The notes under the pieces are model-generated. The model did not search any database and had not been told where the DNA came from. It worked only from the letters and a program-made list of their open reading frames with translations. A stretch of 64,000 nt of DNA from Flaviramulus multivorans (GTDB lineage: Bacteria > Bacteroidota > Bacteroidia > Flavobacteriales > Flavobacteriaceae): positions 1-64,000 of the forward strand of contig NZ_JAKKDV010000005.1 of the NCBI RefSeq assembly GCF_021728415.1, written 5' to 3'. Shown piece by piece: positions 24,752 to 33,333 of the stretch; position 1 is the first letter of the stretch, and each line of letters starts with the position of its first letter. The translations under genes were made by a program, and so were the position numbers.

Positions 24752-25456
24752 TTAATTAATAATTTCAACCTTTCTAATATAAATATTTCGCAAAGGCCAA
24801 TCGCCATCTTCCGTTTCTACAGCAGCAATTTTATCAACTACATCCATACCATTTATAACGCGTCCAAAAATAGTATAGTCGCCATCTAAAAAATGCGCAC
24901 CACCTTTTTGGCAAACAATAAAAAACTCATAAGGTGATGCCAATTTATGAGGGTTATCAATTTCACTACTAGGCATCGAAATAACACCTCTGTCGTGTTT
25001 AAAACCACGTTTTGTATCTGGTGGCAACAGGTATTTACCTATTTTTCCTCGTTTTCTGGCAGTTTTTCTATCATCACTATTACCACCTTGGATAATAAAA
25101 TTATCAATTACCCTGTAAAACTGCGTGCCTTCAAAATACTTTTGTTTGGTTAAAAAAATAAAATTAGAACGGTGAAATTTGGTTTCATTAAAAAGTAAGA
25201 TATCTATGTTCCCAAAATCGGTAACAATGCGTACTTTGTTCTCTTTGTGCTTTTTATCGTATTCTAAAAAAAACTCCATCGCATTTTTTGAGTTCAGTTT
25301 AGGAAAGTCACTTTCTTTAGCCTTAACCACTTTTTTGGGAAGCTCTTTTTCAACCGTTTTAGTTGTGTCAATTTGTTGTATTGTTTTCTTTTTAGTTTGT
25401 TTATCTTCACAATTCATAAACAATAAAAAAACACTTAATAGCAATATATATTTCAT
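24752..25456 (-). CDS. Cyclophilin-type peptidyl-prolyl isomerase lipoprotein
   Basis: This 234-residue protein has a lipoprotein signal (LLSVFLLFMNC), a lysine-rich linker, and a cyclophilin domain from about residue 75 on. Recognisable parts are FGNIDILLFNETKFHRSNF, QFYRVIDNFIIQGGNSDD, GVISMPSS, YEFFIVCQKGGAHFLDGDYT and FGRVINGMDVVDKI. It catalyses proline cis-trans isomerisation to help envelope proteins fold, probably while anchored in a membrane facing the periplasm. The divergent Nudix gene starts 3 bp away, so the two promoters must overlap the opposite coding regions. Confidence 0.9.
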   Translation of the reverse strand: MKYILLLSVFLLFMNCEDKQTKKKTIQQIDTTKTVEKELPKKVVKAKESDFPKLNSKNAMEFFLEYDKKHKENKVRIVTDFGNIDILLFNETKFHRSNFIFLTKQKYFEGTQFYRVIDNFIIQGGNSDDRKTARKRGKIGKYLLPPDTKRGFKHDRGVISMPSSEIDNPHKLASPYEFFIVCQKGGAHFLDGDYTIFGRVINGMDVVDKIAAVETEDGDWPLRNIYIRKVEIIN

Positions 25457-25459
25457 ATA

Positions 25460-26101
25460 ATGGATTTCGATATTTTTCTACAATCGCTATCAAAAATAAA
25501 AAATATAGAACTACCAGCCGAAACATCTCACTTTAAAATGGTGCCTCCGTTTCGGCAAGAGTTATTAAAGCAGCAATCGTTAGCTATTAAAAAAGCTAAA
25601 TATGCAGGGGTTTTAGCATTGTTTTATCCCGATTTTAATAAAAAAACAAACTTTGTTTTAATATTAAGAAAAGCTTACAATGGCGTGCATTCTGCACAAG
25701 TAGCATTTCCGGGTGGTAAATTGGATAAAGAAGATAAGTCTCTTAAAATAACCGCATTGCGAGAAACTTATGAAGAAGTTGGTGTGCCCATGGAAGCTGT
25801 TAGCGTGGTTAGAGAACTATCACAAGTTTATATTCCACCAAGTAATTTTTACGTGCAACCTTATATTGGTTTTACTAATAACACACCCAATTTTATTAAG
25901 CAAGATGATGAGGTTGAAGCGGTTTTAGAAATTGCTTTAGAGCATTTTTTAGATGATGCATCTATGATAACGAAAAGAGTGTCAACTTCATATAGTGTTG
26001 AGGTCGAGGTGCCTGCATTTAAGTTAAACGGACATGTAGTTTGGGGTGCCACAGCAATGATGTTAAGCGAAATTAAAGACCTATTAAAACAACTTATTTA
26101 G
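25460..26101 (+). CDS. CoA pyrophosphatase-like Nudix hydrolase
   Basis: This 213-residue protein has the Nudix box in the CoA-hydrolase (NudL/YeaB) form: AQVAFPGGKLDKEDKSLK and TALRETYEEVGV. The upstream VLILRKAYNGVHSAQ region matches UPF0035-type CoA pyrophosphatases. It probably cleaves CoA to 4'-phosphopantetheine and 3',5'-ADP, and needs Mg2+ or Mn2+. It is cytoplasmic and precedes an acyltransferase gene by 50 bp on the same strand. Confidence 0.85.
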   Translation: MDFDIFLQSLSKIKNIELPAETSHFKMVPPFRQELLKQQSLAIKKAKYAGVLALFYPDFNKKTNFVLILRKAYNGVHSAQVAFPGGKLDKEDKSLKITALRETYEEVGVPMEAVSVVRELSQVYIPPSNFYVQPYIGFTNNTPNFIKQDDEVEAVLEIALEHFLDDASMITKRVSTSYSVEVEVPAFKLNGHVVWGATAMMLSEIKDLLKQLI

Positions 26102-26151
26102 TTTTAAGATTTATTACATTTGTAGCAACTAACCAATTTGAAGTGTGATTT

Positions 26152-26955
26152 ATGGGATTATTTAAACGAAATCCATTCGGACATATATTATTTGTAAAAA
26201 AGTGGCTCATCAGAATTTTAGGTGTCATGACACACCGACGTTTTAGAGGGTTTAACGAATTGCAAATAGAAGGCTCGGAAATCATAAAAGATTTGCCCGA
26301 TACCAATGTTCTTTTTATATCAAATCACCAAACCTATTTTGCCGATGTTGTATCGATGTTTCACGTGTTTAATGCGAGTTTAAGTGGGCGTGTAGATTCT
26401 ATTAAAAATGTAGGTTATCTTTGGAATCCTAAGCTTAATATTTATTATGTAGCGGCTAAAGAAACTATGAAAGCAGGCTTGTTGCCAAAAATATTAGCGT
26501 ATGTAGGTTCTATAAGTATTGAGCGCACGTGGAGGGCAGAAGGTAAGGATGTAAACCGACAAGTGAAGATGAGTGATATTTCGAACATAGGAAAAGCACT
26601 AGATGATGGTTGGGTTATTACATTTCCGCAAGGAACCACAACGCCTTTTAAACCTATTAGAAAAGGAACAGCGCACATAATTAAACGCTATAAACCTATT
26701 GTAGTGCCCATTGTTATTGATGGCTTTCGTCGTTCGTTTGATAAAAAAGGACTTCGTATAAAAAAGAAAAACATCCTTCAATCGATGGAAATTAAAGCAC
26801 CATTGGAGATTGATTATGACAACGAAACTACAGAAGAGATTGTTAAAAAAATAGAGTACGCCATAGAGCAACATCCTTCCTTCCTAAAAGTGATTCCACA
26901 ACATGAAATAGAAGCTTTGGAAGAGTTGAACAAACTTCGAAGATGGAAGAATTAG
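26152..26955 (+). CDS. 1-acyl-sn-glycerol-3-phosphate acyltransferase family protein
   Basis: This 267-residue PlsC-type protein has the acyltransferase motif I NHQTYFADV (NHx4D form), a middle GSISIERTWR and motif III FPQGTTTP. Motif III normally reads FPEG, so the glutamate is a glutamine here. It should transfer an acyl chain to lysophosphatidate or a related lysolipid at the inner membrane. The tail is helical and charged. It follows the Nudix gene and may share its transcript. Substrate specificity is open. Confidence 0.82.
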   Translation: MGLFKRNPFGHILFVKKWLIRILGVMTHRRFRGFNELQIEGSEIIKDLPDTNVLFISNHQTYFADVVSMFHVFNASLSGRVDSIKNVGYLWNPKLNIYYVAAKETMKAGLLPKILAYVGSISIERTWRAEGKDVNRQVKMSDISNIGKALDDGWVITFPQGTTTPFKPIRKGTAHIIKRYKPIVVPIVIDGFRRSFDKKGLRIKKKNILQSMEIKAPLEIDYDNETTEEIVKKIEYAIEQHPSFLKVIPQHEIEALEELNKLRRWKN

Positions 26956-26970
26956 TAATAAAATAGAAAA

Positions 26971-26998
26971 CACTTGATTATATTGCTATAACCAAGTG
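26971..26998 (+). terminator. Hairpin after the acyltransferase gene
   Basis: CACTTG-A-TTATA (26971-26982) pairs with TATAA-C-CAAGTG (26987-26998) with one mismatch and a 4-nt loop. The tail CTTTC is short, so this is a moderate plus-strand terminator. It is directly followed by the minus-strand terminator of the TonB receptor gene. Confidence 0.5.
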
Positions 26999-27010
26999 CT
27001 TTCACCTAAC

Positions 27011-27046
27011 AAAAAACCTAAAAATCAAACACTTCACTTAGGTTTC
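27011..27046 (-). terminator. Terminator of the DUF4331/TPR/TonB-receptor operon
   Basis: AAACCTAA (27014-27021) and TTAGGTTT (27038-27045) form an 8-bp stem. On the minus strand it is followed by TTTTTT, 34 nt after the receptor's stop at 27080. Confidence 0.7.
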
Positions 27047-27079
27047 AAAAAAATATTATTAACTAATCAAATACTTCCT

Positions 27080-29323
27080 TTAAAATTTATATGACAGCAT
27101 TCCTTTAATGTAAAATGGTGTGCCTGGTGTAAAATGAATTTCTTCAACAGGTTGTGTTTCATTTTGTAAACGAGATTCCGTTGCAAATTGCGTTTCATTC
27201 CACGCTACATCAAATAAATTTTCAACAACCATCCCTAATGTTACGTTACCTATACTGTAATTAAGGTTAATGTCTGTTACAAAATAACCCTCAGCTACAA
27301 TACTATTATCTTCATTTGCAGGTCTATCATCAATATATCTATACCTTAAGCCTCCAGAAAAGTTATTCAGATTGTTAACCGATAAACCACCAGCAATAGT
27401 AAAATCTGGAGCCAAAGGAATGTAATTTTGTCCATCTAAATCGTCAACGCTTCTTGCCTTTGTTAATGTTGCATCACTATCAAAAAACAACCAATTGTTA
27501 AACTGATATCGCAATCCTAAATCTAATCCATAGCGCTCTGTTTTTCCACTTGGTTCAACAATTCCAGCATCTCCTACATACACAAATTCTTGTTCTAAAA
27601 ATAAATACCACACTGCGGAATTAATCACCAATTTTGAACTGGGTTTCCAAATATTACCAAAGTCTAAACCGTAGGCTTTTGGTAAAATATCTTTTCCTTG
27701 ATTACTCAACACAACTCTCGTATCGTTTGAATGAAACCCAACACCAGATTTTAAATAGAGTTGCAAGTTATCTTTCGCGTTAAAAAAGAAATTAAGTTTA
27801 GGGCTTACAATACTTTTACTTTCCGATAATAGCGTGTAGTTTGTTTGTAATTTATCGTTGTACAAAAACTTAAAATAATCTAAGCGTAAGCTAGGAGATA
27901 TGGTAAGTTTTCCAAATTCAAATTCAGCATTAACGTAGGCATTAACATTAGTTTGGTTAATATCTCCTAATTGAATATTTTCCAGAGTTGTTTTTCTATT
28001 CAGCGTTTTTGATAATTCCGTATCCTTCGTAATATCATGTCTAAAACCCAAACCTGAATTTAATGTAACAGCTGTATTACCTAAATAAGTGTTATATGTT
28101 AGGTTGCTATTTAACCCAAAAATATCTCTATTTTCTTTTTGTTTTATCTGGTCGCCATTAATAGGGTCTTCTAAAAAAAACGTGAAATTTGAATACAGCT
28201 CAAACTCATAATGTGAATAAAATGCATTGGTTTTTAAGGTTGTATTATTTGAAACATATTTACTGTACTCCACGTTAAAATTTGTACGCTGTGTTGTACC
28301 ACCTTCGGTATCATCAATTGCTCCAAAGCGTGATATATTTCCATTATCTACTTCGCGTTGTGGTATTTGACCTGAGGCATCCCATCTACTTGTAAAATGC
28401 GATGCGGATAAAGAAAGTTTATCGTTCTCTGGTGAAAACATAACATATTTACCAAACAGATTTAATCTGTTAAAATTTTGAGGTGACTCAAAAGGTCCAT
28501 CATTTGATAAATACTCAACTGCCATATAAGCATTCTGGTTTTTCGTTTTTTCGAGCAAATCAAACATCCCTAAAGTTCTTAAAGAATTAAATTGCCCTAC
28601 AGAAAACAAGACCTGACTTTCCTTTAAATAATCCTTAGTTGAAAAATCTACATACCCTGCTGTATTAAAATCACCTTGTTTAGCGTAGTATGGTCCTTTT
28701 CCAAAATCAATTTTATTGACCGTTTCTGGTATTAAAAAATGTAAATCGCTATAACCTTGTCCATGCGCGTGGGATACCATATTTACTGGCATACCATCAA
28801 CAGAAATAGAAACATCGGTACCATGATCAATATCGAACCCTCTTAAAAAAAGCTGTTCTGCTTTTCCGCCTCCTGCATGCTGTCCGATAATTAATCCAGG
28901 AACTTTTCGTAAAACTTCTTGCGATGAGTTAACAGGACTTGTTTGTAAATCGAGTCTTGTTATAGTGCTTAAAGCATTTAGCTCTTCTCTTATTACCATT
29001 TCATCTAACTGGAATAATTTTTCTTCTAGGATAACAATCAATTTTGAATTGATATGTTGCTCATCAAGAAGGATGGTTTTGTTTTTATAACCCAACAATC
29101 CTATTCTTATAGAATCACCTATTTTAGTGTTATCTATAATAAACACGCCATTTTCAGAGGAATGCGCATGACTTTTAGAGTTTAAATTATAAATATAAGC
29201 AGCATCAAGAGGTTGCTCTAATTCATTTTTAACAATACCTTTAATCTGTTGCGAAAAGGAAAAACTGTTATTGAAAAAAGCTATTACCAAAAGAAATAGT
29301 GCAAATTTTGAATTTTTCATCAT
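27080..29323 (-). CDS. TonB-dependent receptor of the DUF4331 operon
   Basis: This outer-membrane receptor of 747 residues starts at the ATG at 29323 (signal peptide ending NSFSFSQ); an upstream start would overlap the TPR gene. It has a CarboxypepD-like N-terminal domain (QIKGIVKNELEQPLDAAYIY), a plug (EVLRKVPGLIIGQHAGGGKA, DIDHGTDVSISVDGMPVNM, HAHGQGYSD) and a 22-strand barrel ending FYIKGMLSYKF. The histidine-containing HAHGQGY loop is characteristic of this receptor subgroup. No SusD partner is present. The ligand is unknown; it is the last gene of an operon with a TPR lipoprotein and split DUF4331 proteins. Confidence 0.9.
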   Translation of the reverse strand: MMKNSKFALFLLVIAFFNNSFSFSQQIKGIVKNELEQPLDAAYIYNLNSKSHAHSSENGVFIIDNTKIGDSIRIGLLGYKNKTILLDEQHINSKLIVILEEKLFQLDEMVIREELNALSTITRLDLQTSPVNSSQEVLRKVPGLIIGQHAGGGKAEQLFLRGFDIDHGTDVSISVDGMPVNMVSHAHGQGYSDLHFLIPETVNKIDFGKGPYYAKQGDFNTAGYVDFSTKDYLKESQVLFSVGQFNSLRTLGMFDLLEKTKNQNAYMAVEYLSNDGPFESPQNFNRLNLFGKYVMFSPENDKLSLSASHFTSRWDASGQIPQREVDNGNISRFGAIDDTEGGTTQRTNFNVEYSKYVSNNTTLKTNAFYSHYEFELYSNFTFFLEDPINGDQIKQKENRDIFGLNSNLTYNTYLGNTAVTLNSGLGFRHDITKDTELSKTLNRKTTLENIQLGDINQTNVNAYVNAEFEFGKLTISPSLRLDYFKFLYNDKLQTNYTLLSESKSIVSPKLNFFFNAKDNLQLYLKSGVGFHSNDTRVVLSNQGKDILPKAYGLDFGNIWKPSSKLVINSAVWYLFLEQEFVYVGDAGIVEPSGKTERYGLDLGLRYQFNNWLFFDSDATLTKARSVDDLDGQNYIPLAPDFTIAGGLSVNNLNNFSGGLRYRYIDDRPANEDNSIVAEGYFVTDINLNYSIGNVTLGMVVENLFDVAWNETQFATESRLQNETQPVEEIHFTPGTPFYIKGMLSYKF

Positions 29324-29330
29324 GATTTTT

Positions 29331-30623
29331 TTAGATATCATTGACTTTTTTCGCCATTAATGGACCAAGTTCAAAAATACTTTCTTGCAATTCCTTTTTT
29401 AGATTTTTAACCTCTTTAAGTTTCCCGTTAGCCTTGTATATGTGAGCTAAATGAAACAATACTTCAGGTTCAAAAGTTTTTCCAACCACGTGTTTTTCTA
29501 CAACTTCTAAAGCTTCTTTTGTATCGCCATGATTGTAGTAAGTCCATGCCAATAAATCATAGGATTGTGGAGTAGGTCTGTTTTCAATTTCCGTATTTGC
29601 AATTCTTAAAGCTTTTGCAGATTCTTTCGGATTATCAACAAATAAAAGTAGGTTGTATTTGTTATACATAGCACCATACAATGGGTTGTTAACCGCACCG
29701 TTATACAGATTTAATTCCGTTTCTTTTAAGGTTTCATCACCTTTAAATTCTGCTATTTCAGCTTTTAAAAGATGGTAGTCTGGGGCATTATACGTTTTAG
29801 TAATAGTGTTTAAAATACGAAGTGCTTCATCAGGATTTTTTTCATAGGAATATACTATCCAAGCAATCCCTTTTTTAGCGTATGCATCATTGGGGTCAAG
29901 TTCTAAAGCTTTTAAATAGTGATTGTAGGAGGCTTCTATATTTCCAGCATGTCCATAATAATCAGCAAGATTGGTATAAACCCATTGTTTTGTTGAAGGT
30001 ATATTTGATGCTTCAGCAATATCTCTGGCTTGCTGCATATATTTAATAGCAGCATCCAAGTTTCCTCTATGATCAGACCATTTTGATAAGCGAATTAAGT
30101 AATCGAAATCTGATTCTTTTCTAACTTTTTCAAGATAGGCTTTAGCTAAATCAAAGTTCCCAAGCTCTAAATGCACATCAAATAACATTTTTTCTGTGCT
30201 TTTTAAGTTTTCACCATTAACTTCAGCTTTTTCAAGAAGTTCTAAGGCTTCTTTAAATCGGTGTTGTGAGATATAATTTCTGGCTAAACCTCTTAAATAA
30301 GCTGGCTTATTATAAGACGTTCTTTCATTAGCTTTAATTAAGTTTTTCTCAGCTTCAATTAGTGCTTTAATATTTCCAGTTTTACCGAATATTTGAGATT
30401 GAGATGCTGCAATTTTAGCATAATACGGAAATTGATTTGGTTCTTTTTCTAGCTTTTTTTCCCAAAATTGTAGGTCTTCCGTAACTAAATGCAACATCTC
30501 GTTCTCGCTAGCCACTAAATAAGTATTGTAATCGTCAGCGCTTGTTATATTTTTATTTGAATTGTTACAACTTACTATAAGCAGTAAGAGTAACATATAT
30601 GTTAATTGTTTTATAGGTTTCAT
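29331..30623 (-). CDS. TPR-repeat lipoprotein
   Basis: This 430-residue protein has a lipoprotein signal (MLLLLLIVSC) and about ten helix pairs that read as tetratricopeptide repeats, for example YLRGLARNYISQHRFKEALE, YTNLADYYGHAGNIEASYNH and LDPNDAYAKKGIAWIVYSYE. It is exported and anchored in the membrane. TPR arrays bind proteins; the likely partners are the DUF4331 proteins or the TonB receptor, whose gene starts 7 bp downstream. A strong hairpin lies upstream, in the gap to the DUF4331 genes. Confidence 0.87.
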   Translation of the reverse strand: MKPIKQLTYMLLLLLIVSCNNSNKNITSADDYNTYLVASENEMLHLVTEDLQFWEKKLEKEPNQFPYYAKIAASQSQIFGKTGNIKALIEAEKNLIKANERTSYNKPAYLRGLARNYISQHRFKEALELLEKAEVNGENLKSTEKMLFDVHLELGNFDLAKAYLEKVRKESDFDYLIRLSKWSDHRGNLDAAIKYMQQARDIAEASNIPSTKQWVYTNLADYYGHAGNIEASYNHYLKALELDPNDAYAKKGIAWIVYSYEKNPDEALRILNTITKTYNAPDYHLLKAEIAEFKGDETLKETELNLYNGAVNNPLYGAMYNKYNLLLFVDNPKESAKALRIANTEIENRPTPQSYDLLAWTYYNHGDTKEALEVVEKHVVGKTFEPEVLFHLAHIYKANGKLKEVKNLKKELQESIFELGPLMAKKVNDI

Positions 30624-30667
30624 TGTGTTTGTGTTTTATTTTTTTGTGTAGGTACTATATTTTAATA

Positions 30668-30700
30668 CTCTAAAACAGAAGTTAAACTCCTGTTTTAGAG
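30668..30700 (-). other. Intercistronic hairpin in the DUF4331/TPR operon
   Basis: CTCTAAAACAG (30668-30678) and CTGTTTTAGAG (30690-30700) form a perfect 11-bp stem with an 11-nt loop. It lies 10 bp after the second DUF4331 stop on the minus strand. The sequence after it is A/T mixed, not a T-run. It may be an attenuator or an mRNA-stabilising end that keeps DUF4331 levels above those of the receptor. Confidence 0.6.
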
Positions 30701-30710
30701 GTTGTAAATT

Positions 30711-31268
30711 CTACCAAGGCGATGCTAGGTAAGGAAATGAGGTCAAAAAGGGTTTATCATTGCCATCTACATTATCATTAGATAATCCAGGGTTTTCAGA
30801 GAAATCTTCACCTCCAAAAATCAATAATAGTTCAACCGTAATAACGTCATCGGCTAAGGCTCTACCTGTTAAAACATTAGTGCCATCATAAAATGTTGTT
30901 GTTCCGTCTAAGGATACATTTAAAACATCAGTAGCTAAAAGTCCTGTAAAAGTTGCTGCATCTAAACCAAGAGCATTAGTATCTCCAGGATTTGCATAAG
31001 CTGGACTTAAGGCTGTTAAATTAGCTTCAAACATACTTTGAAATGCTGCGTTTTGTCCTGAAGGTACAGTTGTGTTAAACATATCTTTACTTCCAGAAGA
31101 CACAAATACTGTATTTACAGCTGGTCTACCCATTTGATCTTCCTGAGTATATGTTCCAGAAAAATCTGGTGCTTCAGGGAATGTTGGTTGATTGTCATCA
31201 TTATTCGAACAGTTGAACGTGAATAATGAAAGTGCGCATGCTACGCTTAATATTTTTATAGTTTTCAT
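30711..31268 (-). CDS. DUF4331 C-terminal-half lipoprotein
   Basis: This 185-residue protein has a lipoprotein signal ending in LFTFNC. It then matches only the second half of DUF4331: EDQMGRPAVNTVFV, KDMFNTTVPSGQN, GRALADDVITVELLLIFGG and the terminal PFLTSFPYLASPW. The first half is in the adjacent upstream gene, and each half has its own export signal. So this is not a frameshifted single gene. Most likely the two halves meet in the envelope. The function of DUF4331 is unknown; conserved His/Asp residues suggest ligand or metal binding. Confidence 0.82.
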   Translation of the reverse strand: MKTIKILSVACALSLFTFNCSNNDDNQPTFPEAPDFSGTYTQEDQMGRPAVNTVFVSSGSKDMFNTTVPSGQNAAFQSMFEANLTALSPAYANPGDTNALGLDAATFTGLLATDVLNVSLDGTTTFYDGTNVLTGRALADDVITVELLLIFGGEDFSENPGLSNDNVDGNDKPFLTSFPYLASPW

Positions 31269-31293
31269 CTTTATTATCTTTAAAGGTTAATTA

Positions 31294-31944
31294 TTATTTT
31301 CTTTTTGATTCTACCCACGTATTAATGGTTCCTGAACCACCAATCATAGATTTAGGTACTTCTACTACAATAGACATTACGTTACTTCCAGCAAAGGTGT
31401 CTGCTCCAGGCATATTAAAACTTGTTGCATTTCCAGCAATAATTTCTGAATACTGAGCAAAGTCCATAAAGAATGGGTCATCACGTGGTCCAGCAAAAAA
31501 GCTCATACCACCATTACTAGATACATTTGCACTTGATCCGTAAGCTGTGATATCAACGATACCACCTACTAAAGCCGATGTTTCTACGACACTATTAAGA
31601 CCTGTTTGTGAAGGCGCTATAGGTCCGAAGAAATACATTCTACCATCTCTTGGAATAGCTTGAATGACTAAATCTTCAACGTTGTCACCAGTGTTATCAA
31701 TATTAAATTCAATTAATACGTTTTCATCAAACGTAGCTGAACCTGTTGCGGCGGGACTTAATAGTCCTTGAATATTTGCAACAAATACTAAGTTGCTTGA
31801 ATTTTGCCCTTGAAAGGCATAAAAATCAGTAATATCACTATTACCACCTTGTACTGCAGGAGCATCAATATGATCTGCTGCTAAAATGAAGAATGCTGCT
31901 GCTGCAACAACTCCAATTCCTAAAACTTTCTTTAAATTTTTCAT
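31294..31944 (-). CDS. DUF4331 N-terminal-half exported protein
   Basis: This 216-residue protein has a cleavable signal peptide (KVLGIGVVAAAAFFILAA) and then the N-terminal signature of DUF4331: DHIDAP, SDITDFYAFQ, the GPRDDPFFMDFAQYSE segment and VVEVPKSMIGG near its end. It stops where a full-length DUF4331 protein would continue into the part encoded by the next gene, 25 bp away. It heads a four-gene operon with the C-terminal half, a TPR lipoprotein and a TonB receptor. The protein is periplasmic or secreted. Function unknown. Confidence 0.82.
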   Translation of the reverse strand: MKNLKKVLGIGVVAAAAFFILAADHIDAPAVQGGNSDITDFYAFQGQNSSNLVFVANIQGLLSPAATGSATFDENVLIEFNIDNTGDNVEDLVIQAIPRDGRMYFFGPIAPSQTGLNSVVETSALVGGIVDITAYGSSANVSSNGGMSFFAGPRDDPFFMDFAQYSEIIAGNATSFNMPGADTFAGSNVMSIVVEVPKSMIGGSGTINTWVESKRK

Positions 31945-32100
31945 GATTTTTGAGATTTTTGTTATTTATTAAATTTTTACTCTCAACCATACCTACGCAA
32001 AAAAGGAAATAGCGGTTTTGTTAAAATTTTGTTAAAGAAAAAAATATCGATTAAATTTTTAAATGCATTACTTTTATACCCGCATAACTAATGACGAACA

Positions 32101-33273
32101 ATGAACCCATCAGCCGCAGGTTGGATTAAAAAATTTCTTAAGGAGTTAGGAGATAAAAAGACCTTCTTTAATTTTGAAGAAGAACAGTTTTATGATGCCT
32201 TGAGGCATTGTGGTTTTATATATGGTAGTAATATTGAGGTTGCATCGAATATTATCGGCAAAAATGATTTAACCGAAGAGGAGCTAAGTAAACTTAATTT
32301 AACCCTAGCTTTTTTATACATACATAAAAATTCAGCTTCTGAAATTCCTTTTATTGATTCAGTAACACAGTTTTATACGGATATTAATGAGCATAAAACA
32401 ACGTTTTTAGATGGACTTTTAAGTGGTAAAAAATCAACTGATCAGTTTGAGAAAATAATACACAAGCGTATTCAAATTGACGCTAATATCATTACGAAAA
32501 ACTTTAACTATTTTATAATTAATGCCCTTTTGTTTGTTGATGTTCTGGCTTTTAAGAAGTTTTTAGATGACCATACTATATCCATCGATTATTTAAAAAA
32601 CATGGAAGCCTCAATAGCATCCATTTCTTTAGATGTATTAAATTCTAAAACTGAAAAAAATCAATATGACGAAAGTTTAATTAAGTTATTTGAATCGTCC
32701 TTGCGTTATTTTGAAAACATAGATGTAGATTATAAAACAGCCATTGGTTTTATTGAAAATAAGCTAGAACAGTATTATGTTTTAGACCTAGCTTGTATGG
32801 CTACTTGGAGCGATAGGTTTATTGATGTGGAAGAACAAAAATTTTTAAAGAAACTAGGAAACGATTTAAAATTAAGCACCAACAGGATACAGCAATCTAT
32901 AAAAGCCGTTAACCAATTTTATACCGATAATAAGGATAACATTGCTTTATTAAGCTCCAAAAACATTGTACAGAGTTTTTATAATAACTCGAGTAAAATG
33001 GTTACAAAACTTATTTCTAGAAATAAAAAACGCCTCTATAGAGAACTTCTTGATAGCAAGGAGCTTATGGTATTGTTAACCCAGTCCACTGTTAGAGATT
33101 TAAATAAAGAAGAACAAAAAAAAGTACAAGAACAACTATTAGATATTTTTAAATCTATACCAAGCTTAGCTATTTTTATGTTACCCGGTGGCGCATTATT
33201 GTTACCATTAGTAGTTAAATTTATACCTAAATTATTGCCTTCTGCCTTTGATGAAAATAGGATTGAGGATTAA
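32101..33273 (+). CDS. LETM1-related biofilm-associated protein
   Basis: This 390-residue soluble protein is all helical. Its C terminus, IPSLAIFMLPGGALLLPLVV then KFIPKLLPSAF, is the LETM1-like segment found in flavobacterial LETM1-related proteins that have been linked to biofilm formation. The middle region resembles TerB-like helices (DLACMATWSDRFIDVEEQKF). There is no signal peptide. It lies 60 bp upstream of lpxD on the same strand. The biofilm label comes from family knowledge, not from this sequence. Confidence 0.75.
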   Translation: MNPSAAGWIKKFLKELGDKKTFFNFEEEQFYDALRHCGFIYGSNIEVASNIIGKNDLTEEELSKLNLTLAFLYIHKNSASEIPFIDSVTQFYTDINEHKTTFLDGLLSGKKSTDQFEKIIHKRIQIDANIITKNFNYFIINALLFVDVLAFKKFLDDHTISIDYLKNMEASIASISLDVLNSKTEKNQYDESLIKLFESSLRYFENIDVDYKTAIGFIENKLEQYYVLDLACMATWSDRFIDVEEQKFLKKLGNDLKLSTNRIQQSIKAVNQFYTDNKDNIALLSSKNIVQSFYNNSSKMVTKLISRNKKRLYRELLDSKELMVLLTQSTVRDLNKEEQKKVQEQLLDIFKSIPSLAIFMLPGGALLLPLVVKFIPKLLPSAFDENRIED

Positions 33274-33333
33274 AAAAACTGTTTTTTATTTTATTTCAGT
33301 TAGCTTTACGAACACTAACTAAATAAACTGAAA

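Noticed and set aside
30711-31944. A single DUF4331 gene broken by a frameshift
   Set aside because: Each half has its own start codon and export signal, and 25 bp separates them.
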